Positions 32,868-41,514 of a stretch of DNA of 64,000 bases are shown in pieces. The position numbers and the translations under genes are program-made. The notes beneath the pieces were generated by a model. It saw only the letters and a list, made by a program, of their open reading frames with translations, was not told the origin of the DNA and did not search any database. Each line of letters starts with the position of its first letter. Position 1 is the stretch's first letter. Location: assembly GCA_964398055.1 (NCBI GenBank), contig CAYNLK010000013.1:73529-137528 (forward strand). The letters run 5' to 3'. Source of the DNA: CAYNLK01 sp964398055. Its GTDB lineage: Bacteria > Chloroflexota > Anaerolineae > 4572-78 > J111.

Positions 32868-34222
32868 TTGGCGCCTGCCTTTCCGGCCTGTTTGCCCACA
32901 TTCCCTGACGTATCGGGCGGCGGCTCATTTGAGCGGTCCGGCGGCGGCGCCTCGGCCTCAACCGGTCTGGGGGGGAGCTCGGCCGGCGGCGGCACCACCG
33001 GCGCTTTGGCCTCGACGGCGTCATCCCGGCTTTTGGCCCGCAGCCGGACTCCCTGTGGGTCAAAGAAAGGCGTTGACGTGACGGTGGCCAGGGACAACCG
33101 GCCGTTGATATCGACCAGCAGCTTGCAGCCGGGCCAGGCATACTGGCTCTTCACGTAAGCCAGGGCCAGGGTCTGGCCGACGGTGTGGCCGCGGGCGCTG
33201 GAGGTGACGTAGCCCACCTGCTGGCTGCGAGCCAGCGTGTCACGATAGGCCGCGGCCTCGCTACCGCTGTGGATGCGCTCTCTAAAGGTGGCTACATCGC
33301 TAATGCTGTAGACAGGCTGCGGATAGGCCGCCGGCCCCGGACTCTCCAGCACCAAACCGACCCAGCGTTCATTCAAGCCCTGCTCCTGCACTCGCAACAG
33401 CGCCTCCCGCCCGATAAAGTCCCGCTTGTCGAAACGAATCCAACGCTCCAGCCCCACGTGGAAGGGGGTGTAGTTCTCGTTGACGTCGTTGCCGTAGAGC
33501 GGCAGGGCCTTCTCGATGCGCAGGCTCTGCATGGCCGCCACGCCATAGGGCTGCAAGCCGAACTCCCGGCCGGCCTGGAGCAGAAATTCCCACAACGGAG
33601 CGGCCTCTTCGGCCGGGGTATACAATTCGTAGCCCAGCTCGCCGGTGTAGCCGGAGCGAGACAGGATCAACTCGGTCTCGTTGATCCGGGCCGGAGTAAA
33701 ACGGAAAAAGCGCAGCGAGTCCAGATCGACCTCAGTCGCCACCGCTTTCAAAAACGCCCGCGAGCGCGGCCCCTGCACCACCGGCAGGGCGATGGCGGCC
33801 GAAATATCGGTCACGTAGGCCCCGGTCCCGACGGCGTGGTCGGCAACCCAGCGGGCCGTTTTTTTGCGCGGCCCGGAACTGGTGACGATCATAAAATGCT
33901 CGTCGTGGAACTTGTAGACGGTGATGTCATCGACCACGCCGCCGCGCTCATTACACATGGTCGAGTAGCGAACCTGGCCTGGCTCCAAATCTCGGACTTC
34001 ATTGACCAACAACTGGTTGACCAGCCGCTCCGCCCCCGGCCCCTTGATATCCACCTCGCCCATTGTCGAGAGGTCTTGCATGCCCACGTTGGTCCGCACG
34101 TTGAGGTGCTCTTCCACCGGCGAGGTGTAGGCCAGCGGAAACATATAATCGGCTGCGCCTTTAACCAGTTGGCCGGCGTTGCGCCGGTGAAAATCATAGA
34201 GCGGAGTTCTGCGTTCAGTCAT
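32864..34222 (-). CDS. stand-alone GcvT-like aminomethyltransferase with proline-rich tail
   Basis: The 452-residue protein begins MTERRTPLYDFHRRNAG and has the GcvT fold with MCNERGGVVDDITVYK, SGYTGELGYELY and LRIEKALPLYGND. The family transfers a methylene or methyl unit to tetrahydrofolate. After the folate-binding core it carries about 60 residues rich in Pro, Ala and Glu, with no similarity to GcvT, ending in a lysine-rich tail. GGAGA supports the ATG at 34222. It is coupled by ATGA to the MSOX-like gene, so it may receive that enzyme's formaldehyde. Confidence 0.9.
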   Translation of the reverse strand: MTERRTPLYDFHRRNAGQLVKGAADYMFPLAYTSPVEEHLNVRTNVGMQDLSTMGEVDIKGPGAERLVNQLLVNEVRDLEPGQVRYSTMCNERGGVVDDITVYKFHDEHFMIVTSSGPRKKTARWVADHAVGTGAYVTDISAAIALPVVQGPRSRAFLKAVATEVDLDSLRFFRFTPARINETELILSRSGYTGELGYELYTPAEEAAPLWEFLLQAGREFGLQPYGVAAMQSLRIEKALPLYGNDVNENYTPFHVGLERWIRFDKRDFIGREALLRVQEQGLNERWVGLVLESPGPAAYPQPVYSISDVATFRERIHSGSEAAAYRDTLARSQQVGYVTSSARGHTVGQTLALAYVKSQYAWPGCKLLVDINGRLSLATVTSTPFFDPQGVRLRAKSRDDAVEAKAPVVPPPAELPPRPVEAEAPPPDRSNEPPPDTSGNVGKQAGKAGAK

Positions 34223-34263
34223 CAATGGTCTCCTTTTGACTCCCCAGGTCAGCACGGGCAGAG

Positions 34264-34358
34264 GCAGTGAAACGTGAAGCGTAAAAAACTATCACGTTAA
34301 CTCGTTCCCAAACTCAGTTTGGGAACGAGTAAAACTACCACGTTTCACGTTTCACGAC
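34264..34358. repeat. heptamer arms around a palindrome shared with 24.2 kb
   Basis: CGTGAAA-type heptamers lie on both sides (34273-34286 and about 34339-34357, inverted) of a 29-base palindrome at 34301-34329. That palindrome is identical to the core at 24206-24234. It lies between the iron alcohol dehydrogenase stop and the GcvT-like start. Confidence 0.75.
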
Positions 34359-34362
34359 TTAT

Positions 34363-35538
34363 CTATTTTTTCCCCAGGTCAAAGGTGCGTTGGTAGATCT
34401 TTTTGTAGCTCTCCAGGGTCAAATCCCGCGGGTTGCCGATGGTCTGAGGATCTTTGAAGGCAATCTCGGCCAGCATGGGGATCTGGTCTTCAGAAAAGCC
34501 TAGCTGTTGCAGCGTTGGAATTTCGACCTCTTCGGTCAGACGCATTACCGCCTCGACCGCCTTCTCGGCCGCCTGCCAAACGCTGAGACCGCGCACGTCC
34601 TCGCCCAGCGCCTGGGCAATGCGGGCGAATTTTTGCGGTTCGCCCATGTAGTTGTACTCCATCACCGGGCCGAGCACCCGGGCGGTCAGGTCGCCATGGG
34701 GCACGTCGATAACGCCGCCGGCAGACTGGCTCATGGCGTGGGCGGCCCCGGCGCTCTCTTTGCCATAGGCCATCCCACCGAGCATGGCCGCCATACACAT
34801 CTTGTACCGGGCTTCAATGTTATGGCCCTGGGCAAAAGCAACGCGCAGATATTGGCCCACATACTCCATCGCCATCAAAGCCACAGCATCGGCAAAGGGT
34901 TGGGCATAGGCGCAGGTGTAACACTCGATGGCGTGAGCCAGGGCGTCCATGCCGGTGGCGGCGGTCACTTTGGCCGGCAGTTCCAGGGTCAGTTCCGGGT
35001 CGATCAAGGCGATCCAGGCCCCGATCAGGCCGGTGCCGCCGGCGTTGAACTTGATTTTGCGGTCAGGGTCGGTGATAACCGACCAGAGGGTGACTTCACT
35101 GCCGGTGCCGGCGGTCGTCGGGACGCAGATGGTGGGGGGGATGCGCTTTTTGATCGGCTGGGGGTCGGCCCACTCGTATTGCCGGATCGAGCCGCCGTTG
35201 GTCGCCAGCACACCAATCGCCTTGGCCGCGTCCATAGGGCTGCCGCCGCCCAGGCCGATGATGCCGTCACATTTTTCGCGGCGGTAGAGGTCGGCGCCCT
35301 CATCGACCAGGGCAATCGGCGGGTTAGGTACGACTTTGCTAAAGACCACGTAATCCAGCTTGGCGGCCTGGAGTGGCGCCAGCGCCCGGTCGAGCAGGCC
35401 CACCTTTTCGATGCCGGCGTCGGTCACGATCATGGGACGCCTCATCCCCAATTCTTTGGCGGCGTCACCTAACGTTTTGATGGCGCCCAGGCCATGTCTC
35501 ATTTCGGTTGGTACTTCGAAGCTACGAACGTTCATCAT
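34363..35538 (-). CDS. iron-containing alcohol dehydrogenase
   Basis: This 391-residue group III dehydrogenase has the NAD loop GGGSPMDAAKAIG near 98-110, GTGSEVT near 145, and the metal site in GMDALAHAIE, SAGAAHAMS and PHGDLTAR. It should interconvert an alcohol and an aldehyde. In this cluster a formaldehyde or small-aldehyde role is reasonable but unproven. AGGAG precedes two adjacent ATGs (35538, 35535). It lies between the second MttB homologue and the GcvT-like gene. Confidence 0.92.
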   Translation of the reverse strand: MMNVRSFEVPTEMRHGLGAIKTLGDAAKELGMRRPMIVTDAGIEKVGLLDRALAPLQAAKLDYVVFSKVVPNPPIALVDEGADLYRREKCDGIIGLGGGSPMDAAKAIGVLATNGGSIRQYEWADPQPIKKRIPPTICVPTTAGTGSEVTLWSVITDPDRKIKFNAGGTGLIGAWIALIDPELTLELPAKVTAATGMDALAHAIECYTCAYAQPFADAVALMAMEYVGQYLRVAFAQGHNIEARYKMCMAAMLGGMAYGKESAGAAHAMSQSAGGVIDVPHGDLTARVLGPVMEYNYMGEPQKFARIAQALGEDVRGLSVWQAAEKAVEAVMRLTEEVEIPTLQQLGFSEDQIPMLAEIAFKDPQTIGNPRDLTLESYKKIYQRTFDLGKK

Positions 35539-35564
35539 TGAATCTCCTGATGGTTTTGATAGAT

Positions 35565-35687
35565 GGTTTGTTGGTTTGTCTGTTGGTTTGTCTGTTGGTT
35601 GGTTTGGTAGTTGGTTGGTTTGGTAGTTGGAAGGATATTAGCCAACCAACTATCCAGCTATCCAACCAGCCAACTAACCGGCTAACC
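35565..35687. repeat. TTGGTTTG-rich inverted low-complexity repeat
   Basis: A G/T-rich arm built from TTGGTTTG and GTAGTTGG words (35565-35630) is followed by a C/A-rich mirror (35641-35687, CCAACCAAC and CCAACCAGCC). It runs into the 3' end of the MttB homologue, whose last codons are just inside it. Confidence 0.7.
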
Positions 35688-37235
35688 TCGCCACTCGGTG
35701 CGGGTTTGGCCGGCTTGAATTTGAGCGCGACGATGGCCGACAAAAGCCTCCAACTCTTCGGCCAGGGCCTCATCCAGTTCAGGCGCTTCATACCCCTCTA
35801 GCATCCGTTTCCAGATGGCATTGGCCCGTTGATAGGCATCCTGGGAACCTTTGCGTTCCCACTTTTCATAGTTGTCGGTGTTGAAGACCATATGCTGGTA
35901 AAAGGCGGTGTCGTAATGGCGCATGGTATGCTGGGCGCCCAGGAAATGCTGGCCTGGCCCTACTTCGGCAAAGGCGTCCCAGGCAAAATCCTCCTCGGTC
36001 AGGCCAATACCTTCGACCAGGCGGATCATCATGCCGCAGATTTCCAGGTCGAGAATGAACTTCTCATAACTGGCAATCAAACCGCCTTCCAGCCAGCCGG
36101 CGGCGTGGAGGACAAAGTTGACCCCGGCCTGGACTGTCGGCCACATGGTGCTGGCCGATTCATAACCGGCCTGGGCGTCGGGAATGCGCGAGGCGGTGAA
36201 GTTGCCGCCCGAGCGGTAGGGCAGGTTGTAGTGACGAGCCATCTGCGCCCCGGCGTAAAGGGCCAGGGCATTCTCAGGTGTGCCAAAAGAAGGCGAACCG
36301 CTTTTCATATCGATGTTGGACAGGAAAGAGCCGTAAACGCAAGGGGTGCCGGGGTTGAGCATCTGGGCGTAAGCAATGCCGAACAACGCCTCGGCGTTTT
36401 GCTGGGCCAGGGTCGCGGCCATGGTGGTCGGCGACATAGCGCCGGCCACGATGAAGGGGGTAACGATGATGGCCTGCCTGGCTTCGGCATAGACCTGCAC
36501 GGCCCCAAACATGCGGTCGTCAAAGCGGAGCGGGCTGGCGGCATTGACCAGGGCAAGAACGCCCGGATTCTTTCGGATGGCCTCCGCCCCAAAGGCGATT
36601 TCGGCCATGGTGATGGTATCGCGGGCGTTATCGGCGTGGGTAACACTGCCCATAAAGGCTTTATCGGTGAGGGTAAGGTGAGCCAGAATCATGTCCAGAT
36701 GCCGTTCCGGCACCGGAATATCGTTCGGCTCAACAATGACGCCGCCGGAGTGGTGCAGGTAGGGGGTCATATAAGTCAGCTTGACGAAGTTGTGAAAATC
36801 GGCCAGGGTAGCCTGCCGTCGCGGCTGATCCAGATCTCCGACAAAAGGCGGGCCGTAAACCGGGCCAAAGATCATATTGCGTCCACCAAACAGCAAATTG
36901 TTGGCCGGATTACGGGCCAGTTGGGTGAAGGTTGGCGGGGCCTGGCGCACAAAGTGCAACAAGGTCTCTTCATCGATCTTGACCAGCTCACCCTCGACTG
37001 TGGCCCCGTTGGCCCGGAAAGTTTCGCGAGCGGGAGGAAAATCGACAACGAGAATACCGGTCTCCCGGAGCAGGCGCATCGAGGCCTGGTGGATCGCTGC
37101 CACGCCCTCAGCAGATAGCACCTCAAACAGCGGCAATTTGTTGACCAGCGGTTTGACCGGAGTGACTTTGGGAATGGCTGACCGCCTCGTTTGCCTTACC
37201 CGCCGCCGGGAACGTCGTTGTTCTAAATCTCCCAT
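35682..37235 (-). CDS. MttB-family corrinoid methyltransferase, non-pyrrolysine type (second copy)
   Basis: This 517-residue protein is a second MttB-superfamily member with an N-terminal Arg-rich extension. Landmarks are GNFTASRIPDAQAGYES, FLGAQHTMRHYDTAFY and a GSPSFGTPE segment. No in-frame amber codon is present. It is only distantly similar to the copy at 325-1770 and has no corrinoid gene beside it, so it must use one elsewhere if active. GGAGG lies 8 bases before the ATG at 37235. It stands at the head of the oxidative demethylation cluster. Confidence 0.88.
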   Translation of the reverse strand: MGDLEQRRSRRRVRQTRRSAIPKVTPVKPLVNKLPLFEVLSAEGVAAIHQASMRLLRETGILVVDFPPARETFRANGATVEGELVKIDEETLLHFVRQAPPTFTQLARNPANNLLFGGRNMIFGPVYGPPFVGDLDQPRRQATLADFHNFVKLTYMTPYLHHSGGVIVEPNDIPVPERHLDMILAHLTLTDKAFMGSVTHADNARDTITMAEIAFGAEAIRKNPGVLALVNAASPLRFDDRMFGAVQVYAEARQAIIVTPFIVAGAMSPTTMAATLAQQNAEALFGIAYAQMLNPGTPCVYGSFLSNIDMKSGSPSFGTPENALALYAGAQMARHYNLPYRSGGNFTASRIPDAQAGYESASTMWPTVQAGVNFVLHAAGWLEGGLIASYEKFILDLEICGMMIRLVEGIGLTEEDFAWDAFAEVGPGQHFLGAQHTMRHYDTAFYQHMVFNTDNYEKWERKGSQDAYQRANAIWKRMLEGYEAPELDEALAEELEAFVGHRRAQIQAGQTRTEWRG

Positions 37236-37261
37236 TGTTTTGCCTCCCATGTTGATCTCTT

Positions 37262-37459
37262 AAAGTTTGACGCCAGGATTGGCCTGGTTGACCGTCTCAA
37301 AGCTACGCATAATTTGAACGGCCCGCTCACCATCGCTGGCTTTAACGGCGGCAATAACGCAACAATTTTCTCTTTGAGCAGGCGATAGGCTGTTTTGCTG
37401 AGGGAATCCAGATTATGGCGATATTGCCGCGAGGCTGTTAGCAGAGTGGCTGGTAACAT
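37262..37459 (-). pseudogene. possible frameshifted fragment of a regulator-like gene
   Basis: A reading frame starting MLPATLLTASRQYRHNL runs through AYRLLKEKIV. It loses coding character near 37357-37363, while the next frame continues VIAAVKASDGERAVQIMRSF to a stop at 37262. Joined, the helical sequence looks like the C-terminal end of an FCD-type GntR regulator. I cannot be sure of the family. It lies just upstream of the MttB homologue. Confidence 0.35.
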
Positions 37460-37487
37460 AGTGACGACTCTGTCAGAAAAATCAAAA

Positions 37488-37553
37488 CTGATATATCAGA
37501 GATATATAACTGAAGCAATGACCATAGTATATGTAACTTTTTTGGAAAATCAA
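37488..37553 (-). promoter_or_regulatory. promoter with downstream palindrome, MttB2 cluster
   Basis: On the minus strand TTGATT (37553-37548) and TATACT (37531-37526) are 16 bases apart. Shortly downstream, at the expected start region, is a perfect 12-base palindrome CTGATATATCAG (37488-37499). It could drive the remnant, the MttB homologue and the genes after it. Confidence 0.55.
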
Positions 37554-37577
37554 GTCTGAGCTGTTGACAATGGGGGG

Positions 37578-37892
37578 TCAGTCGGGCTGGGCGGCCTGGT
37601 AATCCTCGGCGGTGATGAATTCACCCCGGCTGATCTGCCGATCAACCAGGCGACGGTGTTCGTCGAAAGTCAGGGTTACTTCGATCCGTTCAAAGCAGAG
37701 TCGATTGCCCATCAAAGTTTTATGTACCACGTAGCCGCCGCTATCGGCCATGCTCAAATCGTTGAGCAAACTGAGGCGAGTTTTGATGACCTCACCGCAG
37801 CGGCGGCAGCGCACGTAAATGTAGTAGCCATCATCTTGCGGCTCACCGCCGCCGCCGGCAAAGATCGATTTGAGGGAGTCTAAAAAGCCCAT
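37578..37892 (-). CDS. small conserved-type protein with CxxC motif
   Basis: I do not recognise a named family. The 104-residue protein has an N-terminal amphipathic segment (MGFLDSLKSIFAGGGGE), then YIYVRCRRCGEVIKTRL with one CxxC pair, and a VTLTFDEHRRLVDRQI strand-helix end. A single CxxC suggests a half zinc site, completed by dimerisation or other residues. It lies 17 bases from the nucleotidyltransferase-like gene on the same strand and may share its transcript. Confidence 0.75.
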   Translation of the reverse strand: MGFLDSLKSIFAGGGGEPQDDGYYIYVRCRRCGEVIKTRLSLLNDLSMADSGGYVVHKTLMGNRLCFERIEVTLTFDEHRRLVDRQISRGEFITAEDYQAAQPD

Positions 37893-37909
37893 TGCGTCTC
37901 CACATCGAC

Positions 37910-38668
37910 TTAACGTCGAACTTCTTCTACTTCCTGATACCAGCGGACCCGGGTACCCACTTTGGCTCTCAGTTTCCAGGCGATGCTCTTGGGAGCGGCA
38001 TCCATAGCCTCTTTGATCTCGGTCAAGCGCTCGTTGAGGATAACCAACTGCGGGTCGAGCAGCTCCAGGTCATTCCGTTCCACAATGGCCAGGAGCCTGG
38101 CTATGTTCAGCGAAACGGTGGTGTAGAGGCCCCAGTCTTTGGCGCACAGGTCGGTAATGATATCGGCGTTGACCGTTTCAGCATCCGTATGACCGATTTC
38201 GTGATCCAGCAGCAAAGCCAGCAGGTCGAGGACATCTTTACGATTCAGCTCAATGATTTGGGCCTTGGATAGGAATAACTCAGCCAGGGGTACGGTGAGC
38301 GGTTCAGCGTGCAAAACCCGCTCGGTCATTGGTAATTTATGGCACATGTCAAAATCGCCGATAAAGATATCGATCTGGCGACCGTTGGCTTCGTCGTAAT
38401 AAAGTTGGCGCCGGTCGCCGCTGAGGGTGTTCAAAGTTTTGTTGGGGGTATAGCCCATGGCCGGCAGGAATTCCAGCAATTTGCGAGCGCCGGGTTTATC
38501 GGTCACAAAGTCGATATCGGGATATTTCCGTTCCAGGGCGCGGTGGGTGGCGTGGGGACAGTGAACTTTGAAAGCCAAACCACCGATCAGGCGCAAAAAG
38601 ATAGCCTCTGCTTGAGCTTCGGCTACCAGCCGCCGCATTTCGGCTTCAACATCAGGCAGTATACTCAT
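37910..38668 (-). CDS. nucleotidyltransferase-fold protein (AbiEii-like)
   Basis: This 252-residue protein has a GG motif in RLIGGLAFKV, then DIDFVTD with the expected metal carboxylates, and QIDIFIGDFDM with a third Asp. This is the layout of minimal nucleotidyltransferases such as the AbiEii toxin group or LicD-like proteins. No partner antitoxin is next to it. It ends 17 bases before the CxxC protein. A role in nucleotidyl transfer is likely; the target is unknown. Confidence 0.65.
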   Translation of the reverse strand: MSILPDVEAEMRRLVAEAQAEAIFLRLIGGLAFKVHCPHATHRALERKYPDIDFVTDKPGARKLLEFLPAMGYTPNKTLNTLSGDRRQLYYDEANGRQIDIFIGDFDMCHKLPMTERVLHAEPLTVPLAELFLSKAQIIELNRKDVLDLLALLLDHEIGHTDAETVNADIITDLCAKDWGLYTTVSLNIARLLAIVERNDLELLDPQLVILNERLTEIKEAMDAAPKSIAWKLRAKVGTRVRWYQEVEEVRR

Positions 38669-38740
38669 ATTCGTTCCTCAACATCTGGCGAGGTGTGCTA
38701 ATCCAGGTTTTTGAGAAGGGTTTTTGACCACAATGATGTG

Positions 38741-38802
38741 TTGCGTATTGCGTACTGCGTTCATCAATAAACGGACTACGCAGTACGCAATACGGCGCAA
38801 TA
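38741..38802. repeat. heptamer inverted repeat (TTGCGTA type)
   Basis: TTGCGTA, TTGCGTA, CTGCGTT on one arm are mirrored by an inverted copy (38778-38802) with a spacer of about 17 bases. It lies between the APC permease stop and the nucleotidyltransferase-like start. Confidence 0.75.
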
Positions 38803-38807
38803 AGCAG

Positions 38808-40463
38808 TTATTCGACCGGGATCTCCTCGTAGATTTTGTTGATATTGATCCCTTCACGCTTGCGATAGTACTTGAAGCCCAGGTAGATGACCAGGGCCAG
38901 CAGGTACATCGCCCCCATGTAAATGACGGAGCTGGTATTGGACAGGCCGATACCGTAAAGCCCTAGCGGGTCAATCAGCCACTCGTACAGCAGGAAGAGT
39001 AAGAAAGCGCCGAAGATAACCCCGGAGACGGTGATCAGCGGAATTCCGGCAATCTTATATTTGACAATCGGCGAAGCGCCATACAGTTCCGGTTTGATGT
39101 ACGGCAGTAAAATGGCCGCAACTGTGGAACCCAGATAGGTTACGGCAATGACCAGGGTTGAGCACAGGGTCAACGATTGGAATTCAAAGATGTTCCAGGC
39201 AAAGAGCGCCGAGATCAGTAGCGATGGAATAACCATCAGCATCAGGGCGTAAATGGGGGTGCGGGTGCGCGGGTCGATCTCAGCCACTTTCTCCGGCAGC
39301 AGCCGGTCAAACGCCGCGGCAAAGATAACCCGGGTGGAGCTGAGAAAGACCGTACCCGCCCAGCCAAACCGCCACATACTCAAGGCCAGGACGACGATAA
39401 ACTGCACCAGCCGGTTAGAGGTCATAAAGACGGCCAGCAACACGGGGTAGGGCCAGACCGGCAGCGGCGGGGGTTGGTCGGTGTACCCCCAGGCATAATT
39501 CCACCAGGCTCCGTTGGCGGCCATGTAAAAATCCCAGGTAATGGTTTTGGTAATCAGCAGGAAGAAGACAGCCGCCAGGATGGTGGTAACGATGAGCGCC
39601 CAGGCCATCCCCCAAAAGTTGCGCATAAAGTCGGTGGCGCCGCGCACTTCGCCGTAGAGGGTCGCGCCCCAGTTAGGCCACAAGTTGAAGAAAACGATAT
39701 AGGGCATCGCCAGGAAGATGGCTGCCAGACCGCCGGTCATCAAAGGAGCAATTGCCCCGGCCTCGGCCCCGGCCGCCAGGGTGGCCTCATAAACGCCGGG
39801 CGCCGCCCCAAAAATGGCGGTAGCCTGGCTTTCCAGGCCGGCCCGAAAGCTCTCGTTATTCCCAAACAGCAGAAAGCCAAAAACTACCACCAGCCCGGCC
39901 ATGCCAATCCAGAAGCAAAACTTTTGCAGGCGGGCATACCATTTCATGCCCATCGTAATGGCAATGGTCACAAAGACACATAGAATGAGCGAAGTGACGA
40001 AGAGGCCGGTGGGGCTTAAAAACCAAAAGGCGGCGTCTTGGGCGCCGGCAATGCCCAGCAAGGGGGTAAAGAAGATGTGGCGCAGCATATCACTGTAGAG
40101 GGGCACCCACAGCCAGAGGATGAACCACCAGCCGGTCACCGCCAGTACAAAACCGATGCCCCCACCCAGAATCCGGCTTTGCCAGACGTAATCGCCGCCG
40201 GCCCGGGGCATCACCGCAATTAAGCTGGCGTAGACGATCACCTCAAAAATGATGAAGATAGCACTGATGATCAGGGTGGGGATCAACCCCCCTTCCAGGT
40301 AGTACATCTGGCTGAAGATGTACAGCCCCAGGGTGATGAGGTTGATTGAAAAGGTGGCGTAAATAAAAGCATCGAAGACTGACCAGGAGCGGACCAAACC
40401 GGTCGCTTTACGAAGAAACAACGTGGTTTCGGGGGCATCACCGCCCATCGCAGCTTGAGCCAT
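38808..40463 (-). CDS. APC-superfamily amino acid/amine permease
   Basis: This 551-residue protein has 12 or more hydrophobic helices. Its N-terminal ARTGLVRSW-like start (RKATGLVRSWSVFDAF), the glycine-rich MPRAGGDYVW loop near 105-114 and the later FDRLLPEK are typical of APC-type transporters. It should take up an amino acid or related amine by proton or solute exchange. AAGGAG precedes the ATG. It is not clearly joined to the demethylation cluster; the gap holds the heptamer repeat and two unrelated genes. Confidence 0.9.
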   Translation of the reverse strand: MAQAAMGGDAPETTLFLRKATGLVRSWSVFDAFIYATFSINLITLGLYIFSQMYYLEGGLIPTLIISAIFIIFEVIVYASLIAVMPRAGGDYVWQSRILGGGIGFVLAVTGWWFILWLWVPLYSDMLRHIFFTPLLGIAGAQDAAFWFLSPTGLFVTSLILCVFVTIAITMGMKWYARLQKFCFWIGMAGLVVVFGFLLFGNNESFRAGLESQATAIFGAAPGVYEATLAAGAEAGAIAPLMTGGLAAIFLAMPYIVFFNLWPNWGATLYGEVRGATDFMRNFWGMAWALIVTTILAAVFFLLITKTITWDFYMAANGAWWNYAWGYTDQPPPLPVWPYPVLLAVFMTSNRLVQFIVVLALSMWRFGWAGTVFLSSTRVIFAAAFDRLLPEKVAEIDPRTRTPIYALMLMVIPSLLISALFAWNIFEFQSLTLCSTLVIAVTYLGSTVAAILLPYIKPELYGASPIVKYKIAGIPLITVSGVIFGAFLLFLLYEWLIDPLGLYGIGLSNTSSVIYMGAMYLLALVIYLGFKYYRKREGININKIYEEIPVE

Positions 40464-40562
40464 AACAATACTCTCCTTATCCTCACTAATAAAATGACAA
40501 TTTTTTTTCTATCGCCGGAAAGTTCTAACAGATGAATACTGCTGACCACCTCCTTTCGCCAC

Positions 40563-40584
40563 ACGACCGGCTTTAGCCGGTCGT
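40563..40584. repeat. hairpin at the metallophosphoesterase stop
   Basis: ACGACCGGC and GCCGGTCGT flank a TTTA loop. The stop codon of the metallophosphoesterase lies in the loop. A related GACTAAAGCCGGTC word occurs at 41950. There is no U-run. Confidence 0.65.
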
Positions 40585-41514
40585 AAGTACATAATTTTTG
40601 ACCTTATTGTGCTCCAATTTGACCAGGGCGCCTAACAACCGGCCCTGTTCATACATGCTGCCCGGATTGATGCAGAGGGTTCGACCGATCCGGGCAGTGC
40701 CTTTAGCTTCGTGAATGTGACCAAAGAGACCCAACAGGGGTTGGTGTTCTTCTATAACTGCCCGGCAGGCCCGGCTACCGACCGGCACAATCGAGCGCCC
40801 GCCGTGCTTGGGCCGCAAATCTTCGGTCAATTCCGGCGCTTCGTCCAGGGTTGAATTGTAGGGCGGCACGTGAATATTGAAGATGCTGTTTTGCACATCT
40901 TTCACCTGGCTGATCATGGCCTCATAGCGAAGCCGCAGTTTGTCTTCATCCTCTTCGCGAAAGGTGCGCCAGGGAGTGATGTTGCTCCAACCGGAACTGA
41001 TCAACTCGTGCTCTTTGTCTAGTTGAATTACCCGGCCTTCACCCAACTGCACGTGCTTGGAGGTACGCACCAGCTCATCCAACTCAAACATATCGTCATT
41101 GCCGGGCGAGACGAAACAGCGGATGCCGCTGCCCTCCAATTTCTCATCGGCGTAATCCAGCCACTGCTGGGCCGTCTTCAGCACTTCGGCGGCAAAGATC
41201 TCGTCAACTCGATGAGGGTTTTTATTGAGTTCGGCAATCTCGTCAGGAGTAGTCTGGTAGGGATAATAGCCCCGGCTCTTGATCTTCTTGACCATCTCGG
41301 CGACCTGCTCTTCGCCCTTCAGCATCGACTCCTGTTCCAGCAAAACCACCTTGTACGCGTCACCGCCCTGGTGAATGATCGGCACGATGGCTTTGCCGGT
41401 CATATCACCGCCCAGGATGATGACATCGGCCTCGTAAAACTTGCCGGCATTGATGAACTTTTTCCAGCAAATGTCCGAACCGTGAACGTCTGTGGCAAAA
41501 AAGATCGTGATCAT
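40573..41514 (-). CDS. calcineurin-type metallophosphoesterase
   Basis: This 313-residue protein has the metal-binding series of the family: TDVHG at 8-12, ILGGDMTGK, SPGNDD, HVPPYN and GHIHE, ending in an INPGSM segment. It hydrolyses phosphoesters; the substrate cannot be told. The ATG follows an AAAGGGGG ribosome site by 8 bases, a form also seen in front of the glycosyltransferase at 44040-45056. It appears to be a single-gene unit. Confidence 0.9.
   Translation of the reverse strand: MITIFFATDVHGSDICWKKFINAGKFYEADVIILGGDMTGKAIVPIIHQGGDAYKVVLLEQESMLKGEEQVAEMVKKIKSRGYYPYQTTPDEIAELNKNPHRVDEIFAAEVLKTAQQWLDYADEKLEGSGIRCFVSPGNDDMFELDELVRTSKHVQLGEGRVIQLDKEHELISSGWSNITPWRTFREEDEDKLRLRYEAMISQVKDVQNSIFNIHVPPYNSTLDEAPELTEDLRPKHGGRSIVPVGSRACRAVIEEHQPLLGLFGHIHEAKGTARIGRTLCINPGSMYEQGRLLGALVKLEHNKVKNYVLTTG

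Noticed and set aside
34507..35472. Plus-strand frame of 321 codons opposite the iron alcohol dehydrogenase
   Set aside because: Antisense shadow; histidine- and glycine-rich composition typical of such frames.
35829..37118. Plus-strand frame of 429 codons opposite the second MttB homologue
   Set aside because: Antisense shadow with no recognisable domain.
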